DNA of 13,036 nt from Candidatus Sulfotelmatobacter sp. (GTDB taxonomy: Bacteria; Acidobacteriota; Terriglobia; Terriglobales; SbA1): assembly GCA_030151135.1 (NCBI GenBank), contig JASLEQ010000037.1, positions 1 to 13,036 on the forward strand. The letters are read 5' to 3'. The notes below the pieces were generated by a model. That model had not been told where the DNA came from. It worked only from the letters and a program-made list of their open reading frames with translations, and ran no database searches. Position 1 is the stretch's first letter; each line of letters starts with the position of its first letter. Positions 8,179 through 13,036 of this stretch are shown piece by piece. Made by a program: the position numbers and the translations under genes.

Positions 8179-8345
8179 GGACGGAAGAATTCTCATCACC
8201 CTTTGTTGCTGCTGTGAACTAAGGGATCCAGCTACGCCGCTTTCCCACGATGGTAGAACTCCTTACGACTTAGGTAGTGATCTCGCAGAAATGTCCACTA
8301 AAGCGTGAGTGGAAAAAGTGCGTTTAGCGCGGGTTTTCTGCCCTT

Positions 8346-8372
8346 CGGAGTAGCTGCGCGCGCGCTACTCCG
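8346..8372. repeat. Perfect 9-bp inverted repeat with GC loop
   Basis: CGGAGTAGC (8346-8354) and GCTACTCCG (8364-8372) are perfect inverted copies around the loop TGCGCGCGC. No U-tract follows on either side, so it is not a classical terminator. It could be a REP-like element, a protein-binding palindrome or an RNA hairpin. No second copy is obvious in this window. Confidence 0.6.
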
Positions 8373-8458
8373 ACGAGCTCTCAAGGCAGGATTAGTGCTC
8401 ACCTTAATTACCGATTAACACCGCATTTTGAGAAAGTTAGAGCGCTAAGTATTTGGGG

Positions 8459-8487
8459 TTGAGGCAGAGTAGATCGGTCGCTACATT
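8459..8487 (+). promoter_or_regulatory. Candidate sigma-70 promoter for the gene at 8587
   Basis: TTGAGG (8459-8464) and TACATT (8482-8487) each match the -35 and -10 consensus at 4 of 6 positions and are separated by the optimal 17 bp. Transcription would start near 8494, giving a leader of roughly 90 nt before the ATG at 8587. This is a sequence match only. Confidence 0.4.
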
Positions 8488-8586
8488 CCGAATTGCGTTG
8501 CAGTACTCCCCCAAACAAATTAACGCAGCGATCAATCGCGTGAAGGGAGTGAAGCGACTGGAATCTTTTCTTGGAGCCAAACCCTG

Positions 8587-9300
8587 ATGTTTTTCAAAAG
8601 CCTCATTCGAGCCGCCCTCATTCTCAGCCTGCTATCGTTTCTCGCCAGCTTTAGCTTTGCCCAGACCACGAAGTCCAAGATTGAAAGCATGTCGGGATGG
8701 CAGTCCTGCTCTGTATGTGCGGGCGCGGGTGGTAACGGAGCCACGATTCCACACTCGATGACCGAACACATCAGCAGCCCGAGCATGGGGGGCACCTCCA
8801 CGCACTATTGGATCGGCGGTTCGCATAGCTTTGGAGCAGCCTTGTGGTGGAAACAACTTGGAGCGGATTCTGCTGCCCACAACTTTACTTACGATTTGTA
8901 CTTCTATTTGAAGAATCCCGGGGCCTCGCAGGCGCTCGAGTTTGATGTCAATCAATCCGTCGGCGGACACAAGTTCATCTTCGGCACGCAGTGCAACATT
9001 GCGGCGCACACCTACGATGTCTACTCAGTGGCGACGCATTGGGTGCACACCGGGATCGCGTGCAGTGCGCCAACCGCCTACAAATGGAACCATCTGACGC
9101 TGCAGTTCCAGCGCACGTCGACGAATAAGGTTAAGTTCGTTTCAGTTTCGATCAACGGTGCGACGCACTACATCAACCGCGAATATTCGCCAAAGTCCAG
9201 TGGAGTACAGGAATTGAACGTCGCATTCCAAATGGACGGCAATCGTTCGATGACGAATTACGACGCTTGGCTGGAAAATGTCTCGCTGAAATACTGGTAA
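8587..9300 (+). CDS. Secreted all-beta (jelly-roll-like) protein of unknown function
   Basis: A protein of 237 residues with a signal peptide (MFFKSLIRAALILSLLSFLA, then SFSFA; cleavage likely before Q26). GGAG at 8573-8576 precedes the ATG by 10 nt. The mature part has four cysteines (C41, C44, C136, C159), which could form two disulfides in the periplasm or outside. The early WQSCSVCAGAGGNG motif is followed by SPSM, ALWWKQLGA (85-93), YDLYFYLKNP (102-111) and ALEFDVNQ (116-123). It then continues with FIFGTQC, KWNHLTLQFQRT and a C-terminal DAWLENVSLKYW. Alternating hydrophobic strands and the terminal strand resemble LamG/concanavalin A-like folds. I associate this architecture with Acidobacteriota proteins annotated as hypothetical. 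No catalytic acid pair is evident, so carbohydrate binding is only a guess. The gene is monocistronic, with its own candidate promoter and terminator. Confidence 0.8.
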   Translation: MFFKSLIRAALILSLLSFLASFSFAQTTKSKIESMSGWQSCSVCAGAGGNGATIPHSMTEHISSPSMGGTSTHYWIGGSHSFGAALWWKQLGADSAAHNFTYDLYFYLKNPGASQALEFDVNQSVGGHKFIFGTQCNIAAHTYDVYSVATHWVHTGIACSAPTAYKWNHLTLQFQRTSTNKVKFVSVSINGATHYINREYSPKSSGVQELNVAFQMDGNRSMTNYDAWLENVSLKYW

Positions 9301-9327
9301 ACATCTACTCAGAAACTGTTTTTCGAT

Positions 9328-9363
9328 AAGGTCGTGGTCCGAAAACCACGGCCTTTCTATTTC
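9328..9363 (+). terminator. Rho-independent terminator between convergent genes
   Basis: AAGGTCGTGGT (9328-9338) pairs with ACCACGGCCTT (9345-9355), giving 11 bp with one G-T wobble. The loop is CCGAAA, followed by the T-rich run TTTCTATTTCTT. It ends the secreted-protein gene. It lies 12 nt downstream of the 3' end of the minus-strand hydrolase gene, so it may also affect that transcript, although the minus side lacks a U-tract. Confidence 0.85.
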
Positions 9364-9374
9364 TTGGATCGGCT

Positions 9375-10544
9375 TCAGTTCTTTGCTGTGAAGAAGTGAT
9401 CGATAAGCCAATCGCGAAGATGTTCGTTCAGAATCCGCGTATTCTGGACCGGATCAAGCGCCTCGGTGTTGTAATTCACGATGTAGGCCTTCTTTCCCGC
9501 CGGATCCAAGTAGATGTGGCCGATAAAGCCATTCTGCCAGCCCATGTGGCCCACCAGACGGACGCCGCGATCCTCATGAATGAAGAAGCTGCAGGCCACG
9601 AAGTCTCGTGCCCCGGTACGAGAGGGGAAGTCTTCGCTCACCGGGACAGGCAGAAGGGGCTTCCACATCTCTTCGAGAGAAGACCGTTTGAGAATGGCGT
9701 CATATTCGGCCTGATGTTCCATATCGCCGAGTAGAAAATTGATGTACTTGATCATATCGGGCAGAGGTGCGTTGAGGCCGCCGTTCGAACGAGTAATGCC
9801 CGTGTCGAAATTGAATTCCAGTTCACTCAATTTGCCCTTCTCTAATCGATAGCTGTGCGAGCGATAGCGCAGGAGATCACTTGGGCTGCGGTCATAGTAG
9901 GAGTGGTCCATGCCGAGCGGACGCAGAACGTTCTTCTGCATGTAAACCTCGAACGGGTCGCCGGAGAGCCGCTCAATAATTTCGCCGAGAAACACAACCG
10001 CAAGGTTGGAGTAACTGAATTTCGAGCCAGGAGCGAAATCGACTGAGGTATAAGGCATCATGGCAACGAGCTGCGACCACTCTGTGGGCTCGAAGGGTTG
10101 CCATGGCTGATCGCGCCACGGCCAAGTGGGGTCGCGGAATCCGGCAGAGTGCGACATCGCTTGGCGGATGGTGATTGCCGAGATAGGCCCGAAAGGATCG
10201 TGTGCCTTGGCGATCTCGGGGACATATTTCACGATGGGATCATCAAGTGACAGCAAGCCACGATCGCGCAATTGCATGACCGCAATTCCCGTGAATGTCT
10301 TGCTGATCGAAGCCCAGTGAAATGTGGTTGCTTCGTCTACGGGCTGCTTCGTGTCGAGGTTTTGATAGCCGTAGACATCACGAAAGACGACCTTGTTGTG
10401 ATCGATCACCGCAAAGGAACCGCCGACAATGCCGTTGTTGTGAAGGCCGGTCTCGTAGAAGACTTTGAGTTCGGTGGAGGCTTGCCCGGGAAATTGAGCC
10501 AGCGCGGCGGTGGCGAGCAGGAGTGTGGCCAGGAGAGTTCGCAT
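9375..10544 (-). CDS. Secreted serine beta-lactamase-family hydrolase (class C/PBP-like)
   Basis: A protein of 389 residues starting at the ATG whose complement is at 10542-10544. The frame stays open 72 codons further upstream, but that part would run through the divergent gene and has no signal peptide. From this start a signal peptide is obvious (MRTLLATLLLATAALA, cleavage before QFPG). The beta-lactamase/transpeptidase-like motifs are present in order: SISK (79-82) with the nucleophile serine and lysine, YSN (178-180), and HMG (333-335) in the position of the KTG/HxG motif. SHSAG (131-135) is the common LxSHTSG-type stretch. This fits the beta-lactamase family (PF00144), which covers class C beta-lactamases, D-aminopeptidases and esterases acting in the periplasm. 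Substrate cannot be told from sequence, and a resistance role should not be assumed. No strong Shine-Dalgarno is visible. Confidence 0.9.
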   Translation of the reverse strand: MRTLLATLLLATAALAQFPGQASTELKVFYETGLHNNGIVGGSFAVIDHNKVVFRDVYGYQNLDTKQPVDEATTFHWASISKTFTGIAVMQLRDRGLLSLDDPIVKYVPEIAKAHDPFGPISAITIRQAMSHSAGFRDPTWPWRDQPWQPFEPTEWSQLVAMMPYTSVDFAPGSKFSYSNLAVVFLGEIIERLSGDPFEVYMQKNVLRPLGMDHSYYDRSPSDLLRYRSHSYRLEKGKLSELEFNFDTGITRSNGGLNAPLPDMIKYINFLLGDMEHQAEYDAILKRSSLEEMWKPLLPVPVSEDFPSRTGARDFVACSFFIHEDRGVRLVGHMGWQNGFIGHIYLDPAGKKAYIVNYNTEALDPVQNTRILNEHLRDWLIDHFFTAKN

Positions 10545-10637
10545 AGAATCGTCAGAGTCGAACGGAGAACATGGCTTCGGACAGAGGATACACCGTCGCG
10601 GAATGCGGGGCGGGATTCTGTAGAATTCACAGTGATC
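10545..10637. promoter_or_regulatory. Divergent intergenic promoter region (93 bp)
   Basis: This is the only space between two divergent genes, so both promoters should lie here or within the ends of the genes. On the plus strand TAGAAT (10621-10626) resembles a -10 box just 11 nt before the ATG at 10638, which would give a nearly leaderless mRNA. On the minus strand TATCCT (complement of 10585-10590) is a possible -10, about 40 nt before the hydrolase start. No convincing -35 boxes are seen. Confidence 0.35.
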
Positions 10638-10967
10638 ATGGAATATGGACCAAATACGATTTTTGTGACCGGGGTCGCCAAGGTTTCCAAGGACGATCCA
10701 ATCGCCAGCTCTTACGAAGTATTTTTCGTTGGCCTCATCTTGGAGAGGGACACGGGCCAAATTGTGGCCGCAACTTGCAACACGGCCCGCGATCTGACCA
10801 AGGATTTCATCAGCTCGCTATTGGTGGGCGGAAATTTACTGACCGGAGTGGACGATATCTCGGCGCAAATCAGAAACCGTTTTTTTGGTTTCGTGCAGAA
10901 GCCGCTGATCGCAGCTCTGAAGGATGCGCACAACCGCTTCGTGGTTCTCAATCGGCAGTCTTCGTAA
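10638..10967 (+). CDS. DUF3870-family protein
   Basis: A protein of 109 residues, probably starting at the ATG at 10638 (a GTG at 10632 in the same frame is an alternative; a longer frame upstream is only the antisense of the hydrolase). The sequence starts TIFVTGVAKVSKDDPIASSY and continues EVFFVGLILERDTGQIVAATC, DFISSLLVGGNLLTGVDDI and FFGFVQKPLIAALKDAHNRF. This matches my memory of the DUF3870 pattern: an FVTGYAKLP-like first strand, a 'GLVID..TG.IVDADCT' centre with a conserved cysteine (about residue 48 here), and a 'YHG.AQKAI..AL' C-terminal helix. It has no signal peptide or membrane segment, so it is cytoplasmic. The biochemical function of the family is unknown to me. No strong Shine-Dalgarno precedes the start. 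It is divergent from the hydrolase gene and is not in an operon with any neighbour in the window. Confidence 0.75.
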   Translation: MEYGPNTIFVTGVAKVSKDDPIASSYEVFFVGLILERDTGQIVAATCNTARDLTKDFISSLLVGGNLLTGVDDISAQIRNRFFGFVQKPLIAALKDAHNRFVVLNRQSS

Positions 10968-10984
10968 ACGTCAAACGGGCTGCC

Positions 10985-11014
10985 TTGACTGGTGGCTTGC
11001 GAACATGGTATTAC
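10985..11014 (+). promoter_or_regulatory. Extended -10 sigma-70 promoter of the RNA candidate
   Basis: TTGACT (10985-10990) matches the -35 box at 5 of 6 positions. TATTAC (11009-11014) lies 18 bp downstream and is preceded by TGG, giving the TGn extended -10 element. Transcription would start near 11020, just before the structured region and terminator at 11042-11137. Confidence 0.6.
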
Positions 11015-11019
11015 GTTGC

Positions 11020-11137
11020 CCCAGAAATTTAGGTGCCTTCGTATCTATTGCCAGGTGAAGCGCCCCTGCACCGGCGAAGATAGATAAGACCAGGACTCGG
11101 CGAACCTTCCGTTCGCGAACCTGGTCTTTTTGTTTTT
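11020..11137 (+). ncRNA. Candidate small structured RNA or attenuator leader (~115 nt)
   Basis: The stretch begins about 6 nt after an extended -10 promoter and ends in an intrinsic terminator, with no ORF or ribosome-binding site of note inside. The first domain is a branched-free stem-loop: TATCTA (11042-11047) with TAGATA (11081-11086), TTGCC (11048-11052) with GGCGA (11073-11077), and GGTG (11054-11057) with CACC (11069-11072), around the loop AAGCGCCCCTG. The second domain is the terminator hairpin. CCAGGT (11051-11056) of the first stem is also complementary to ACCTGG (11119-11124) in the terminator 3' arm. An alternative antiterminator fold is therefore conceivable, which would suit a riboswitch or attenuator for the receptor gene at 11250. 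I do not recognise it as a known class; the 5' end is estimated. Confidence 0.5.
11087..11137 (+). terminator. Very strong rho-independent terminator
   Basis: AGACCAGG (11087-11094) pairs with CCTGGTCT (11120-11127) and the inner GCGAAC (11100-11105) with GTTCGC (11111-11116), around a CTTCC loop, with an asymmetric internal loop between the two stems. It is followed by TTTTT-G-TTTTT (11127-11137). It lies 112 bp before the receptor gene start, so it ends either the RNA candidate or the DUF3870 transcript. Confidence 0.9.
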
Positions 11138-11249
11138 GCGCCCAGGGCAGCAGATCCGGGAGGTAGGACGAAAGGCACGTCGTGCTCAGTATCGCGGCAA
11201 GCTCGATGCCGGATCGAAAGAAACTGGTTCTTCATCACTGGAGGGCAAC
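11138..11249 (+). other. Leader/promoter region of the receptor gene
   Basis: This 112-bp stretch between the terminator and the receptor start holds a short perfect palindrome, GCACG-T-CGTGC (11175-11185). It also holds AAGAA-ACTGG-TTCTT (11219-11233), an operator-like 5-bp inverted repeat. The receptor ribosome-binding site GGAGGG is at 11240-11245. I cannot assign promoter hexamers here. Confidence 0.3.
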
Positions 11250-13036
11250 ATGGCTCGCAAAATCCCCACCTCTCTTTTCCTCCTTCTTCTAGCGATTTTG
11301 AGTAGCAGTGGCGTTGGCTGGGGACAGGCGACGACCTCACTGCGCGGAACCATCACCGACATGTCGGGCGCTATCGTTCCGCATGCGAAGGTGACCCTCA
11401 CCAACACCTCTACCAACCAGGAGCGCGAGACCACCACGACGGACAAGGGCCTCTACGAACTTACATCCGTGCTGCCAGGCAATTACCAGGTCACGGTGGA
11501 AGCAAAAGGATTCAGTAAGGGCGTGCAGGCCGGCGTCGTCCTAAAGGTCGACTTGCCCGCCACGCTCGACATGCAGTTGCATGTTGGCGCAGAGAACCAG
11601 ACGGTTGAGGTGACCGGAGAAGCGCCGCTGTTGAATACCACGGATTCCAGCGTGGGCCACAATATGGGCGACACGGAGATCGAGCAGATTCCGCTACTGA
11701 GCGAAAACATGCCGTTGCTGCTCAGCTTTCAGCCGGGCGTGGCGTATAACGGCGATAAATTGCTTTCCGACAATTACGACACACGTGCGGGCGCAGTGAA
11801 CGGCGAGCACAGCGATCAAAACAATATCCAGTTGGACGGCGTGGACGACAACGACCAGTTCAACGGCTACTCCTTTATTGGCGTGCTGCCCACCACGCAG
11901 TTCTCGGTGCAGGAATTCCGCGTGACTACTTCGAATTACACCGCCGAGGAGGGACGTTCGGCGGGCGCTCAGATCACGATGGTGACCAAGAGCGGCACGA
12001 ACCAGTTTCACGGAAACCTCTACGAGTTCAATCGAAACACTGTCGGAAATGCCAACGATTTCTTCCTGAAGAATTCCGAGATCGCCAACGGGCAGCCAAA
12101 CGTTCCGCAGAAGCTGGTGCACAACACGTTTGGAGGAACCTTCGGTGGTCCGCTTATCAAGAACCGTTTGTTTTTCTTCTTCAACTACGAAGGACACCGG
12201 CAGGCATTTGCGACGAGCCAATTCCTGAATATTCCAAGCTCGACACTGCGGGATGGCATCATTCAGTATCAATGCGCCACCGCGTCGCAGTGTCCAGGAA
12301 CAAACGTGACCGGAGTGAGTGGAAACTCCTACGCCATACAGCCGGGCTGGAACGCACTCGGGCCGAGCGCCTTGGCATCCATGGATCCGCTGGGGATTGG
12401 TCCGAGCTCGGTGGCACTTCAGTATTTCAACTCTTTCCCGCAGCCTAACGGGGCGGCATCGCTCGACGCGCCGAATTATGGCGGATATCGATGGGCCGCT
12501 CCGACATCTTTCGACGACAACTGGTATATCGCTCGACTTGACTACAACCTCACCGCTAATGGAAATCACACTCTGTTTCTTCGGGGCGCTGCCCGCGACG
12601 ATCACGATGTGCCTGTGACTGGCGCGCCGTTCCTGCCTGGGCAGGCGGCAGAACAGACCTCCATTGATTTGAGCAAAGGCCTGGTCGCGGGCTATACGGC
12701 TGCATTCACGCCTCGCCTGGTGAACAATTTCCGCTACGGCATCACTCACCAGAGCATCGGCAACCTTGGCAACTCAGATCAGCCTTGGATCTACATGCGC
12801 GACCTGAGCCAGGGCATCACGTATTCGAGCAAGTTCGTAGCGCCAACCCATAACATTGCCGACACCTTGAGTTGGCAGAAGGGGTCTCACAACCTAGCGT
12901 TTGGTGGAAACCTGCTGTTGATCCGCCGAAATGATTTCAATTACAACAACTCGTTTAGCGACGTTCTGACGAATGCGGATTGGCTGGATTCGGGAGGGTT
13001 CGCCAATAAGAACAGTCCGCTCAATCCGGCATTGGC
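11250..13036 (+). CDS. TonB-dependent/Oar-like outer-membrane receptor, 3' end outside window
   Basis: 595 codons are visible and the frame is still open at the right edge; full-length members usually exceed 1000 residues. GGAGGG (11240-11245), 4 nt before the ATG at 11250, fixes the start. Residues 1-26 are a signal peptide (MARKIPTSLFLLLLAILSSS, then GVGWGQA). Residues about 29-118 form a carboxypeptidase-regulatory-like (CarboxypepD_reg/Cna-B-like) domain (LRGTITDMSGAIVPHAKVTL; GLYELTSVLPGNYQVTVEA). A plug-like domain follows: QIPLLSENMPLLLSFQPGV (from 146), NGEHSDQNNIQLDGVDDND (from 184) and VTKSGTNQFHGNLYEFNRN (from 245). Then barrel strands begin (GGTFGGPLIKNRLFFFFNYE). This is the Oar-like receptor type that is heavily expanded in Acidobacteriota and generally linked to uptake of large substrates, often glycans. 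The substrate is not evident. The gene may be controlled by the upstream RNA/terminator element. Confidence 0.93.
   Translation, partial: MARKIPTSLFLLLLAILSSSGVGWGQATTSLRGTITDMSGAIVPHAKVTLTNTSTNQERETTTTDKGLYELTSVLPGNYQVTVEAKGFSKGVQAGVVLKVDLPATLDMQLHVGAENQTVEVTGEAPLLNTTDSSVGHNMGDTEIEQIPLLSENMPLLLSFQPGVAYNGDKLLSDNYDTRAGAVNGEHSDQNNIQLDGVDDNDQFNGYSFIGVLPTTQFSVQEFRVTTSNYTAEEGRSAGAQITMVTKSGTNQFHGNLYEFNRNTVGNANDFFLKNSEIANGQPNVPQKLVHNTFGGTFGGPLIKNRLFFFFNYEGHRQAFATSQFLNIPSSTLRDGIIQYQCATASQCPGTNVTGVSGNSYAIQPGWNALGPSALASMDPLGIGPSSVALQYFNSFPQPNGAASLDAPNYGGYRWAAPTSFDDNWYIARLDYNLTANGNHTLFLRGAARDDHDVPVTGAPFLPGQAAEQTSIDLSKGLVAGYTAAFTPRLVNNFRYGITHQSIGNLGNSDQPWIYMRDLSQGITYSSKFVAPTHNIADTLSWQKGSHNLAFGGNLLLIRRNDFNYNNSFSDVLTNADWLDSGGFANKNSPLNPAL

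Larger units (their letters stand above)
8179..8586. other. Gene-free stretch of about 410 bp
   Basis: No convincing ORF is present on either strand. The region holds a possible short coding relic on the minus strand (8232-8291), a strong GC-rich hairpin (8346-8372) and a candidate sigma-70 promoter (8459-8487) for the secreted-protein gene at 8587. The remainder shows no feature I can support. Confidence 0.6.

Noticed and set aside
10272..10637. A long N-terminal extension of the DUF3870 protein
   Set aside because: This part is the antisense of the hydrolase gene. The family similarity begins just after the ATG at 10638.
10545..10760. A 72-residue N-terminal extension of the minus-strand hydrolase
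   Set aside because: It would overlap the divergent DUF3870 gene and place the signal peptide internally. The ATG at 10544 begins exactly with the signal peptide.
11694..12749. A 351-codon open frame on the minus strand
   Set aside because: It lies entirely within the receptor gene, which has a signal peptide, recognisable domains and family motifs on the plus strand. The antisense product shows no domain, signal or ribosome-binding site and is a shadow of GC-rich codon use.
1..13036. CRISPR arrays, tRNA or rRNA genes, intact insertion sequences, or defence/biosynthetic clusters
   Set aside because: I looked for regularly spaced repeats, cloverleaf sequences, transposase motifs with terminal repeats, and nuclease/helicase or synthase genes. 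None could be supported in this window.

Overview
The window looks like a chromosomal segment from an Acidobacteriota genome, probably Terriglobia-like. This is inferred from gene content: a TonB-dependent/Oar-type outer-membrane receptor with an N-terminal carboxypeptidase-regulatory-like domain, secreted proteins of types I associate with this phylum, and GC-rich codon use. No rRNA or other marker gene fixes the taxonomy.

Layout. (a) 1-1076: C-terminal part of a TPR protein whose 5' end lies outside the window. (b) 1186-1593: a small secreted protein followed by a strong intrinsic terminator (1614-1647). (c) 1691-8133: the centre of the window, a high-affinity potassium uptake (Kdp) operon. 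Three TTTA-N7 direct repeats at exact 11-bp spacing resemble a KdpE operator. They are followed by a 28-codon single-membrane-segment microprotein (1810-1896), kdpF (1906-1995), kdpA (1997-3796), kdpB (3804-5834), kdpC (5845-6432) and an outer-membrane beta-barrel porin (6517-8133). The two microprotein genes are easily missed by gene callers. No kdpD or kdpE is present in the window. (d) 8134-8586: a 453-bp gap with a terminator-like hairpin, a possible coding relic, a strong GC-rich hairpin and a candidate promoter. (e) 8587-9300: a secreted all-beta-like protein of unknown function. (f) 9375-10544 (minus): a secreted serine beta-lactamase-family hydrolase, divergent from a DUF3870-type protein (10638-10967). 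(g) 10985-11137: an intergenic unit with an extended -10 promoter, a structured stem-loop and a very strong terminator, a good candidate for a ~115-nt small RNA or attenuator leader. (h) 11250-13036: an Oar-like TonB-dependent receptor running off the right edge.

How the genes work together. KdpFABC is the inner-membrane K+ pump: KdpA is the selective channel-like subunit, KdpB the P-type ATPase, and KdpC and KdpF are accessory subunits. The porin directly downstream may provide outer-membrane passage for the ion, and the upstream microprotein may be an extra small subunit. Both of these roles are inferred from position. The remaining genes appear to be independent transcription units. I see no defence system, CRISPR array, intact mobile element or biosynthetic cluster. 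The most discovery-relevant items are the pre-kdpF microprotein, the KdpE-like triple repeat and the 11020-11137 RNA candidate.
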